Below, piece by piece: positions 1-5,858 of a stretch of DNA of 5,858 nucleotides. A program made the position numbers and the translations under genes. How positions within the stretch are numbered: position 1 is the stretch's first letter; the number at the start of each line of letters is the position of its first letter. The stretch is from a bacterium (GTDB lineage Bacteria > Margulisbacteria > Marinamargulisbacteria > JAAEMD01): contig JAAEMD010000085.1 of the NCBI GenBank assembly GCA_024225875.1, forward strand, positions 1 through 5,858, read 5' to 3'. The notes beneath the pieces are model-generated. The model worked only from the letters and a program-made list of their open reading frames with translations. It was not told where the DNA came from and ran no database searches.

Positions 1-99
1 AAGAATGTTAAAAAGTATGGTTTTTATAAAAGAAAATCAGATGAGTACCCATACTATTCTTCAATAATTAAAAAGCTGTTTTCCAGAAGCAGGACATGA
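1..99 (+). CDS. Possible 3' end of an upstream gene (partial, unidentified)
   Basis: The first frame is open from the window edge and stops at TGA 97-99, giving 32 residues that end in the basic stretch KKLFSRSRT. The composition (Tyr/Lys/Ser-rich) is plausible for the C-terminus of a real protein, but the piece is too short to assign to any family. A second frame is open to TAA 65-67 and the third closes almost at once, so the reading frame is not certain. The inverted repeat starting about 40 bp after the stop would suit a terminator for such a gene. This is weak evidence only; the stretch could also be non-coding. Confidence 0.3.
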   Translation, partial: KNVKKYGFYKRKSDEYPYYSSIIKKLFSRSRT

Positions 100-140
100 A
101 AAAAGCAAGGGCGAAAAAGGTTGTGCAGCAGGACAGGGCG

Positions 141-197
141 AGCTGAAAAAAGTAAGAATAGATCCTGATTCTTATTTTTTTCTGCTCTATTTCAGCT
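141..197 (+). terminator. AT-rich inverted repeat, possible intrinsic terminator
   Basis: Bases 146-159 pair with 168-181 over 14 positions, one of them G-U, around an 8-base loop (160-167). The 3' arm ends in seven T residues (175-181). An outer pairing of AGCTG (141-145) with CAGCT (193-197) can extend the structure across an unpaired 3' stretch. It lies between a possible upstream stop (99) and the start of the regulator gene (273), where a terminator is expected. The core stem is poor in G-C pairs, so termination strength is uncertain. The repeat is nearly symmetric (A-run on one side, T-run on the other) and could act on either strand. Confidence 0.4.
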
Positions 198-207
198 TCA
201 TTTTCCA

Positions 208-235
208 TCAACACTATTGTGGGCCAGTTTATAAA
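208..235 (+). promoter_or_regulatory. Weak sigma-70-type promoter candidate for the operon
   Basis: TCAACA (208-213) is separated by 16 bases from TATAAA (230-235), a 4/6 and a 5/6 match to TTGACA and TATAAT. It would give a leader of about 30 bases before the ATG at 273. The position after the hairpin and before the first gene is right, but such matches are common in AT-rich DNA. A second TATAAA at 259-264 has no good -35 partner and lies very close to the start codon. No riboswitch-like conserved element was recognised in 100-272. Confidence 0.22.
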
Positions 236-272
236 ATTTGTATCCTCCATAAAGAAAATATAAAATATTATT

Positions 273-2291
273 ATGACTGCAAAAAAAATAGCTGAAAATA
301 TATACTGGTTAGGTCAGGAAACAGACGCCTCTCTTCAATGCAACCCTTATTTAATTGTAGATAAAGATGAGGGGGTTTTAATTGATCCTGGTTCTGCAGT
401 AGATTTTGAAACTGTTTATAAAGACACTACAAACACTATCCCTCTGGAAAAGATAAAGTATGTCATATTAAGCCACCAGGATCCTGAGATCTACTCCAGT
501 ACCCGGCTTTTCGAACAAAATGGGTTGAAAGCAAAAATAGCTGCCCACAGCAGAGCTGTGATGGCCCAGGAGTTCTACGGCATTAAATCAGAGTTCTATA
601 AAGTAAACGAACATAATTATCAGTTAAAACTATCATCAGGCAGGAAAATCCATTTTATTTCAGCGCCATACATGAATTTTCCAGGTGCGATTATGACCTA
701 TGATGAAACAAGCAGGGTCCTTTTTGCCAGTGACCTTTTTGGTTCGTTCGCTACAGAATGGAAGCTGTTGACAAAAAAATATTATCTTGAAACCCTTAAA
801 TCTTTTCATGATAAGTATATGCCTTCAAATGACATCTTGCAGCCTGTAATGCAGTCTCTGATTTATCTGGACATACAAGTTATCGCTGCCCAGAATGGGG
901 CTGTAATCAGCAAAGATGTAAAAAAGCATCTAATCTCTTTCAGAGACCAGGCCTGCGCTTCAATGAGTATACCAGCAGGTAACACAGTGCTAACAATTAT
1001 TAACTACAGGCAGATATGCAATAAGATCCTTAAAAAATTATATTCAATATTCGATAGGGCAGAAGTCATATCTATCTTCAAAGATACAAATATATTATTA
1101 GACCAGGAAAGCGGACTTATAGCAGGCGATAGTCCAGCAGGACCAGATCTCTGGGATAATATCTTTCAGTTAATATATGCAAAAAAAGGACTGTACTGGT
1201 TAACTATGATAGAGCCGCTTTCTACTATATTAATTAAGGAAAATAATATTGAACCGCCCAGAATATTTCGAAGTATAATATTGAACCTTGAAAAGAAAAT
1301 TGATGAAATAGATCAAGAGCACAAAAAATTAATTAAGCTCAATAAAGCTCTGGAGAAAAATTCTATTTTCATCCAGCAGGATAATCTTAAATGTCCCTTA
1401 ACAAAACTGCATAACGAAAAATTTTTCAAGTATTACCTGGAAAAAGAGGTCGTCTCCTGCATACAAAAAAAGCTGAATAGCGCTATTTTATTAATAGCCA
1501 TAGAAAATATAGGTGCTCTAAGCATAAAATACGGAGATACTACCGGAGATGAAACATTAGTTAAAACAGCTTACTTACTAAATGAAAAAAAAGAAAGCAG
1601 CCAGTGCATTTTTAAGCTGACATCAGCCAAGTTTGCATATTATGCACCTGATATAAGAGTAGAGGACACTGCTGAACTGGCAAATGATATAAGGCTGGCT
1701 ATTATAAATTCCAGCCTGTTTATAGAGCCTCTTCAGGTATCAATCGGGGTTATAAATCTTAAAGAGCTGTTACACAAGTATGCTGATACTAAAGAACTGA
1801 CCTCAAAATTATATGCTACAGCTAAAATAAGAATTAATATGGCCAGAAAAAAAGGTCAAAACTCAATTTGCTCAGAATCGAACCTTAATGAAAACCTGGA
1901 AAAACAGGATACTGTATTAATAGTTGATGATGATGAATTTAACCTGGAGATTTTAAAGGATCAGTTTATTAAAGAAAATATAAAGGTATTTACCTGTACA
2001 GACGGGGTTAGTGCATTAGATATAATACATAAATACAAACCGGACTTAATTATCAGCGAGTTAATGCTCCCTAAAATTGACGGACTTAGAATATGTGCTA
2101 AGCTCAGAGAGTGCTCAGAATTAAAAAATACACCTTTCATCCTTATGTCGCATCTAAAAGATGAAAAATATATTCACAGTGCCATAAGTCTTAATATCGA
2201 TCATTATATTAAAAAACCATACTACCTGTTCGAATTACTGGGTATTGTTAAAATTCAGCTTCAAAAGATTAAAGAAAAAGCCATTCATTGA
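273..2291 (+). CDS. MBL/ODP-like, degenerate GGDEF, REC fusion regulator
   Basis: A cytoplasmic multidomain protein of 672 residues without signal peptide or TM helix. Residues 1-230 are a metallo-beta-lactamase domain of the flavodiiron/ODP type (LIDPGS 36-41, LSHQDPE 66-72, SDLFG 153-157). ODP relatives bind iron and sense oxygen, but here two expected His ligands read Asn (N135, N208). Residues about 232-330 are unassigned; 334-362 form a charged coiled coil. Residues 373-535 are GGDEF-derived (PLTKLHN at 375-381, VSIGV 489-493), but GGDEF itself is TSAKF (450-454) and no RxxD inhibitory site is seen, so diguanylate cyclase activity is unlikely. Residues 545-668 are a receiver domain with D552, D553, S626 and K648-P649; the phosphoacceptor position is Glu (E596). 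Start: an in-frame TAA at 261-263 makes ATG 273 the first possible start. No clear Shine-Dalgarno is present. The last four bases overlap the synthase gene, suggesting it regulates or scaffolds that enzyme. Domain calls are firm; the function is inferred. Confidence 0.88.
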   Translation: MTAKKIAENIYWLGQETDASLQCNPYLIVDKDEGVLIDPGSAVDFETVYKDTTNTIPLEKIKYVILSHQDPEIYSSTRLFEQNGLKAKIAAHSRAVMAQEFYGIKSEFYKVNEHNYQLKLSSGRKIHFISAPYMNFPGAIMTYDETSRVLFASDLFGSFATEWKLLTKKYYLETLKSFHDKYMPSNDILQPVMQSLIYLDIQVIAAQNGAVISKDVKKHLISFRDQACASMSIPAGNTVLTIINYRQICNKILKKLYSIFDRAEVISIFKDTNILLDQESGLIAGDSPAGPDLWDNIFQLIYAKKGLYWLTMIEPLSTILIKENNIEPPRIFRSIILNLEKKIDEIDQEHKKLIKLNKALEKNSIFIQQDNLKCPLTKLHNEKFFKYYLEKEVVSCIQKKLNSAILLIAIENIGALSIKYGDTTGDETLVKTAYLLNEKKESSQCIFKLTSAKFAYYAPDIRVEDTAELANDIRLAIINSSLFIEPLQVSIGVINLKELLHKYADTKELTSKLYATAKIRINMARKKGQNSICSESNLNENLEKQDTVLIVDDDEFNLEILKDQFIKENIKVFTCTDGVSALDIIHKYKPDLIISELMLPKIDGLRICAKLRECSELKNTPFILMSHLKDEKYIHSAISLNIDHYIKKPYYLFELLGIVKIQLQKIKEKAIH

Positions 2292-5134
2292 TAATAACTC
2301 AAAAGGCAGCTTTATATATACTCTACTTATTTTCCGGTTTAATAGCTGTTGCTATGTTCTATACTCTCTTGCAGTTCCTGGCTCATAAAAGAAACAGCAT
2401 GAAAAAAACCGAAATGAAAAAATTTATTATAAAAAGACTTCCAGAACTTATCGAGCAACAGGAGATACCTTTTTTAACAAGAAATTTAAAGTTTCTGTTA
2501 AGTGAATATATCAGTCTTAACCAGAAGTCCAGCTTAAGCAGGGAAACAAGAGAAAAAATCATAGATTATCTGGTCAAACACAAGGTCTATGAACGTTATA
2601 TAAGAAAACTTAATTCCATCAGAACAGCTGACCGGATCACAGCTGCCAGTATATTAAGTCATCTGGCATTACCAGTAGTTGAAAATATGCTGATCAAAGC
2701 ATTCGTTAAAGAAAAAAAATATGTTGTGAAAATGTATATTGCAAATGCTCTGGTTGATACAGGCAGTCAAAACTCTATCAGTATTATTACAGAAAGTGTT
2801 GTCGGATCTCCGCACTGGTACCAGGAACGCATCAGGATCTTAATATTACAACTTGCCTTTAACTTCAATAAAAGTATCCCTGCACTAATATCCAGGAAAG
2901 AAACAGAAATACATTTATTAATTATCTATTTTGCTTCAAATTATAGATCAGAGCTATTAAAAAGCTATCTTATTAAGCAAGTTGAAAATAGTGATAAGGT
3001 AATAAGAGAGCCTTCAGTAGATGCTGTCCTGAAACTTTATTCTAATACATTAACAAAAGAAGAGTATGTAAATAGTGAGGATAATTATATAAAAGCAGCC
3101 GCTATAAAGGCCATGGGATATATCTATACCAGGGATAATATAAAAAGTTTAATCAACTATCTTAAAGATCCGGAAAAAGAAGAACATTCGATAAACGCAC
3201 TGACTAATATTTTATGTAACAATCCAAAATACCTTCCTTTAATAAAAACATATTTTGATGATGAACAGGACCCTGCATTAAGAAAATCAATAGCTAAAAT
3301 ACTTGCCAATAGAATAGAATACTTTCTTATTCAACTGCTTTCCGAAAACAATAAGAATATTCAAAGTCTTATTAAAGAGATACTTTTACTCGGTCAAACC
3401 AGTACCACAATAGGTTTTTTGAACAGGAATCAAAATATAGATCTGGAAAACGAAATTATTATTATCATCAAGGATATAATAAAGGAAAGCAGTGGTTTAA
3501 AAGAGCTTTTATTAACCTATCTTAATGAACGGCTGGTAAATAAAATCGGTTACAGCAAAGTAAGCCACCGCGTTGACAAAAAAGAAGAGTTACAGAGTAA
3601 AAGTAAGCAAATAGTATTATATACATCGCTGCTGATAGTTATTTCAGTTTTTCCTTTAATTCATATTTTCCGTTATGCTGATATCATCAAAACAATGAGT
3701 TTAATAGATCATAGCAAGCTTTATATTATCAATTTTAACTATCATCTTATTTTTTACTCAATAATATTTAATTCTTCTTTTCTAATGCTGCTGTTCTTTT
3801 CATTTTTAGGTAAAAATAAGCAAAAGAAACTCTGGGAAATCAAAAATATTACTACCCTCTTTAAAAAAAAGATGGTCCCCTCTATTTCTGTGATTGCTCC
3901 TGCCTATAACGAAGAAGCTACTATAATAGAAAGTACTAACTCTTTATTAAACTTAAAGTATCCTGACTATGAGATAATTGTAGTAAATGACGGGTCATTA
4001 GACAGTACCTTGAATAATTTGCTCGAATACTTTGATTTAGAGCGTATAGACAGGGTAATTGATCATAAAATAGATACCATGCCTGTTCGTGGTATATACA
4101 TAAATGAACGTATACCCAAACTGATAGTTATTGACAAGGTCAACGGTGGTAAAGCTGATTCTCTAAATGTCGGGATCAATGTTTCAGGCAAAGATTATTT
4201 CTGTGGTATGGACTCTGACTCGCTTCTGGAATCTGATTCCTTATTAAAAGCAGTAAGCCCGATAATTGATAGCGATATAGAAGGTATTGCATCGGGGGGG
4301 AATATATTGCCAGTAAACTCCTGCCGGGTGGATAATGGTTATTTAGAAGAAGTTCATTTATCAAAAAAACATCTGGTCAGACTCCAGAGTATTGAATATT
4401 TACGTGCCTTTATGGGCGGCCGTATAGGATGGGCATATTTAAATTCATTATTGATAATATCCGGAGCATTTGGTGTATTTAAAAAGGATCGTGTAATAGA
4501 AGTTGGAGGCTACCTTACGGAAAAAGGTATTTATAACAAAAATACAGTAGGAGAGGATATGGAACTTGTAGTAAGGCTTTCAAGATACATGTCAACCAGG
4601 TATCTGCCATTTAAAATATATTATTCCTATAATGCAAACTGCTGGACAGAAGTTCCTGAGAACCTCAAAATCCTGCTAAAGCAAAGAGATCGATGGCAGC
4701 GGGGTTTAATAGATATCCTGATATTTCATAAAGGTATCCTTTTTCAAAAAAACCCTGGCACTACCGGTCTTATAGCTATGCCTTACTATTATATTTTTGA
4801 ATTTTTTGGGCCGCTTATTGAAGTTCAGGGATATATTATGGTGCTTTTATCATTTATATTTGGTTTATTAAACATAAAAGTAGCTCTGCTTTTGTTTATT
4901 TCTACTATATTGATGGGAATGATGATATCCATTTGCTCACTTATAATATCTGATGAAATAACAAAAAATTTTAAGGCCCGGGAATTAATAATTTTAATAG
5001 CTTATAGTTTAATAGAAAACTTTGGTTTCAGGCAGCTGATGAGTATTTTAAGGGTTATGGGCTATTTTAATTCTCTGAAAAAAAAGAATGTCTGGGGCCA
5101 GATGATCCGTAAAGGGTTTGCAAGCGAAAATTAA
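2288..5134 (+). CDS. HEAT-repeat membrane glycosyltransferase, GT2, exopolysaccharide synthase type
   Basis: An inner-membrane processive-type glycosyltransferase of 948 residues, resembling PgaC, hyaluronan synthase and cellulose synthase. TM1 spans about 7-31, followed by a basic stretch (HKRNSMKK) that marks the cytoplasmic side. Residues about 80-420 are helical repeats of HEAT type. TM2 (about 439-460) and TM3 (about 484-507) form a hairpin. The GT2 domain (about 530-805) keeps all key motifs: NDGS with D568, GGKAD (620-624), MDSD with D642/D644, GED with catalytic-base candidate D757, and QRDRW (799-803), the acceptor/product motif of processive enzymes. Three or more hydrophobic segments follow (about 826-860, 864-888, 898-920). 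It should use a UDP-sugar to build and translocate a polysaccharide; the sugar cannot be told. The start is TTG, chosen because an in-frame TAA lies at 2270-2272 and the next usual start (ATG 2354) would remove most of TM1. The HEAT region makes it much longer than a PgaC-type enzyme. It overlaps the regulator by 4 bp and precedes the TPR/outer-membrane gene by 2 bp. Confidence 0.93.
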   Translation: MIITQKAALYILYLFSGLIAVAMFYTLLQFLAHKRNSMKKTEMKKFIIKRLPELIEQQEIPFLTRNLKFLLSEYISLNQKSSLSRETREKIIDYLVKHKVYERYIRKLNSIRTADRITAASILSHLALPVVENMLIKAFVKEKKYVVKMYIANALVDTGSQNSISIITESVVGSPHWYQERIRILILQLAFNFNKSIPALISRKETEIHLLIIYFASNYRSELLKSYLIKQVENSDKVIREPSVDAVLKLYSNTLTKEEYVNSEDNYIKAAAIKAMGYIYTRDNIKSLINYLKDPEKEEHSINALTNILCNNPKYLPLIKTYFDDEQDPALRKSIAKILANRIEYFLIQLLSENNKNIQSLIKEILLLGQTSTTIGFLNRNQNIDLENEIIIIIKDIIKESSGLKELLLTYLNERLVNKIGYSKVSHRVDKKEELQSKSKQIVLYTSLLIVISVFPLIHIFRYADIIKTMSLIDHSKLYIINFNYHLIFYSIIFNSSFLMLLFFSFLGKNKQKKLWEIKNITTLFKKKMVPSISVIAPAYNEEATIIESTNSLLNLKYPDYEIIVVNDGSLDSTLNNLLEYFDLERIDRVIDHKIDTMPVRGIYINERIPKLIVIDKVNGGKADSLNVGINVSGKDYFCGMDSDSLLESDSLLKAVSPIIDSDIEGIASGGNILPVNSCRVDNGYLEEVHLSKKHLVRLQSIEYLRAFMGGRIGWAYLNSLLIISGAFGVFKKDRVIEVGGYLTEKGIYNKNTVGEDMELVVRLSRYMSTRYLPFKIYYSYNANCWTEVPENLKILLKQRDRWQRGLIDILIFHKGILFQKNPGTTGLIAMPYYYIFEFFGPLIEVQGYIMVLLSFIFGLLNIKVALLLFISTILMGMMISICSLIISDEITKNFKARELIILIAYSLIENFGFRQLMSILRVMGYFNSLKKKNVWGQMIRKGFASEN
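4294..4300 (+). repeat. G7 homopolymer tract inside the GT2 catalytic domain
   Basis: Seven consecutive G residues encode the end of S669 plus G670 and G671 in the conserved segment ASGGN of the synthase. It is the most conspicuous G run noticed in this AT-rich window. Gain or loss of one G would shift the frame in the middle of the catalytic domain, before the GED and QRDRW motifs. The tract is visible directly; any role in slippage is inference. Confidence 0.6.
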
Positions 5135-5136
5135 CT

Positions 5137-5858
5137 ATGATTAGAATCCTTATTAGATCACCAGAATTAAGAGCCATATTTTTTGTTCTGTCCTTAATAA
5201 TATTATTTCAGGCTTCTGTTTTTGCAAAAATCGATAGAGAGAAGTTATTATCAAAGGCCCGGTACTGCATACAAAAACAGCAGTATGATAAAGCTGTTAA
5301 CTATATAAGACCTCTTGCCAGAATATACTCTAAAGATGTAGAGGCGATAACGTTTATTGGAAATATTTACAGCTGGAAGAAACATTATGAAAGGGCCAGA
5401 CAATATCTGGAGTGGGCAGTTTCAATTGACCCGGACTATCTGCCGGCAAAACTAAACCTGTATAAGGTTATGAGCTGGGAAGGCCAGAATGAAAATGCAA
5501 TTAAAGAGCTGACTAAACTGCATAAAGAAAATCCAGCCAGTCTGGAGCCCCTTATTCTTTTAGGTCGGATTTATCGCTGGGAAAAAGAATATGCTTCAGC
5601 TCAAAAATATCTTTCCAAAGCATACTCATTAAATGAAAACAGGCTGGATCTGTTAAACGAGCTGGCAATTTTATATTTTAATAAACGATCTTTTACTAAA
5701 TCCAGGTTTTTTTTCGAAAAAATACTTAATAATGATCCCGGTAACACTACTGCCGTAAAATACTTAAAAGATATAGAAATTTTCTTTAAGCCTGAGTTTA
5801 AAGCTGAATATGTCTATTTAGATACTTTTAATCTGGACTTTTTAATAAATAACCAGAG
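5137..5858 (+). CDS. TPR protein with YaiO-like outer-membrane barrel (partial, 3' end cut)
   Basis: The frame starts at ATG 5137, two bases after the synthase stop, and is open to the window edge (240 residues plus two bases). Residues 1-30 are a signal peptide: basic start, hydrophobic core about 13-25, and a VFA/K signal peptidase I site after A30. Residues 33-203 hold about five TPR units; three carry the Trp pattern seen in YaiO-family proteins (IYSW 77-80, MSW 112-114, IYRW 145-148), each followed by a repeat helix with Ala. From about 217 the sequence becomes alternating and aromatic (FKPEFKAEYVYLDTF), as expected for the first strand of a beta-barrel. The role inferred is periplasmic guidance and outer-membrane export of the polymer made by the upstream synthase, by analogy with PgaA, BcsC and NfrA. 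In E. coli yaiO also lies beside a GT2 gene (yaiP). The barrel itself is outside the window, so the family call rests on the TPR pattern and the transition. Confidence 0.8.
   Translation, partial: MIRILIRSPELRAIFFVLSLIILFQASVFAKIDREKLLSKARYCIQKQQYDKAVNYIRPLARIYSKDVEAITFIGNIYSWKKHYERARQYLEWAVSIDPDYLPAKLNLYKVMSWEGQNENAIKELTKLHKENPASLEPLILLGRIYRWEKEYASAQKYLSKAYSLNENRLDLLNELAILYFNKRSFTKSRFFFEKILNNDPGNTTAVKYLKDIEIFFKPEFKAEYVYLDTFNLDFLINNQ

Noticed and set aside
88..140. Direct repeats AGCAGGACA (88-96 and 127-135) and AGGGCG (108-113 and 135-140)
   Set aside because: The two pairs have different spacings (39 and 27), no third copy is seen, and the stretch is short; no operator or array structure follows.
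96..146. Short + strand frame of 16 codons starting at an ATGA overlap with the stop at 97-99
   Set aside because: Too short, basic and low in complexity, and its stop falls in the hairpin region; nothing supports translation.
68..250. Minus-strand frame of 60 codons with a hydrophobic C-terminal half
   Set aside because: It runs through the inverted repeat at 141-197, has no Shine-Dalgarno before its ATG (the GGAGG lies inside the frame, just after the start), and overlaps the possible upstream tail. Its hydrophobicity follows from T-rich sequence. A small membrane protein cannot be fully excluded.
100..272. Possible c-di-GMP riboswitch or other leader RNA before the regulator gene
   Set aside because: I could not find the conserved elements of GEMM or other riboswitch classes; only the simple AT-rich hairpin is visible.
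4176..4364. Minus-strand frame of 62 codons
   Set aside because: Lies wholly inside the conserved GT2 catalytic domain of the synthase, so it is an antisense shadow.
281..5714. Many A8/T8 runs in the genes (for example 281-288, 1585-1592, 2712-2719, 3863-3870, 5078-5085, 5707-5714)
   Set aside because: Expected from Lys-rich and Phe-rich coding in an AT-rich genome; none breaks a frame and none stands out from the others.

Overview
The window is AT-rich, roughly one third G+C by eye, with heavy use of AGA (Arg) and ATA (Ile). It carries three tightly packed genes on the + strand that look like one operon. The third gene encodes a secreted TPR protein leading into what looks like an outer-membrane beta-barrel, so the host should have two membranes. 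An AT-rich, low-GC-style genome with an outer membrane fits a diderm Firmicute such as the Halanaerobiales. This is an inference from composition and gene content, not a firm identification.

Layout: bases 1-99 may be the tail of an upstream reading frame. Bases 100-272 are non-coding and hold an AT-rich inverted repeat (about 141-197, possible terminator) and a weak promoter candidate. Bases 273-2291 encode a 672-residue regulator-like protein: a metallo-beta-lactamase (ODP/flavodiiron-like) domain, an unassigned middle segment with a coiled coil, a GGDEF-derived domain and a C-terminal receiver (REC) domain. Bases 2288-5134 encode a 948-residue membrane glycosyltransferase. It has one N-terminal TM helix, a long HEAT-like helical-repeat region, two TM helices, a complete processive GT2 catalytic domain and C-terminal TM helices. 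Bases 5137-5858 encode the first 240 residues of a signal-peptide-bearing TPR protein resembling the YaiO outer-membrane family, cut by the window edge.

How they may work together: the genes are separated by -4 and +2 bp, so translational coupling is likely. Their order (regulator, inner-membrane polymerising glycosyltransferase, TPR plus outer-membrane barrel) matches the logic of synthase-dependent exopolysaccharide systems such as Pga, Bcs and NfrA/NfrB. The most striking point is that all three recognisable signalling domains of the first protein have lost key residues: two metal-ligand His positions read Asn, the GGDEF motif reads TSAKF, and the phosphoacceptor Asp reads Glu. The synthase, in contrast, keeps every catalytic motif. 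I infer an exopolysaccharide synthesis and export module controlled by a pseudo-enzyme scaffold that may dock on the cytoplasmic HEAT domain. The polymer and the signal cannot be read from the sequence.
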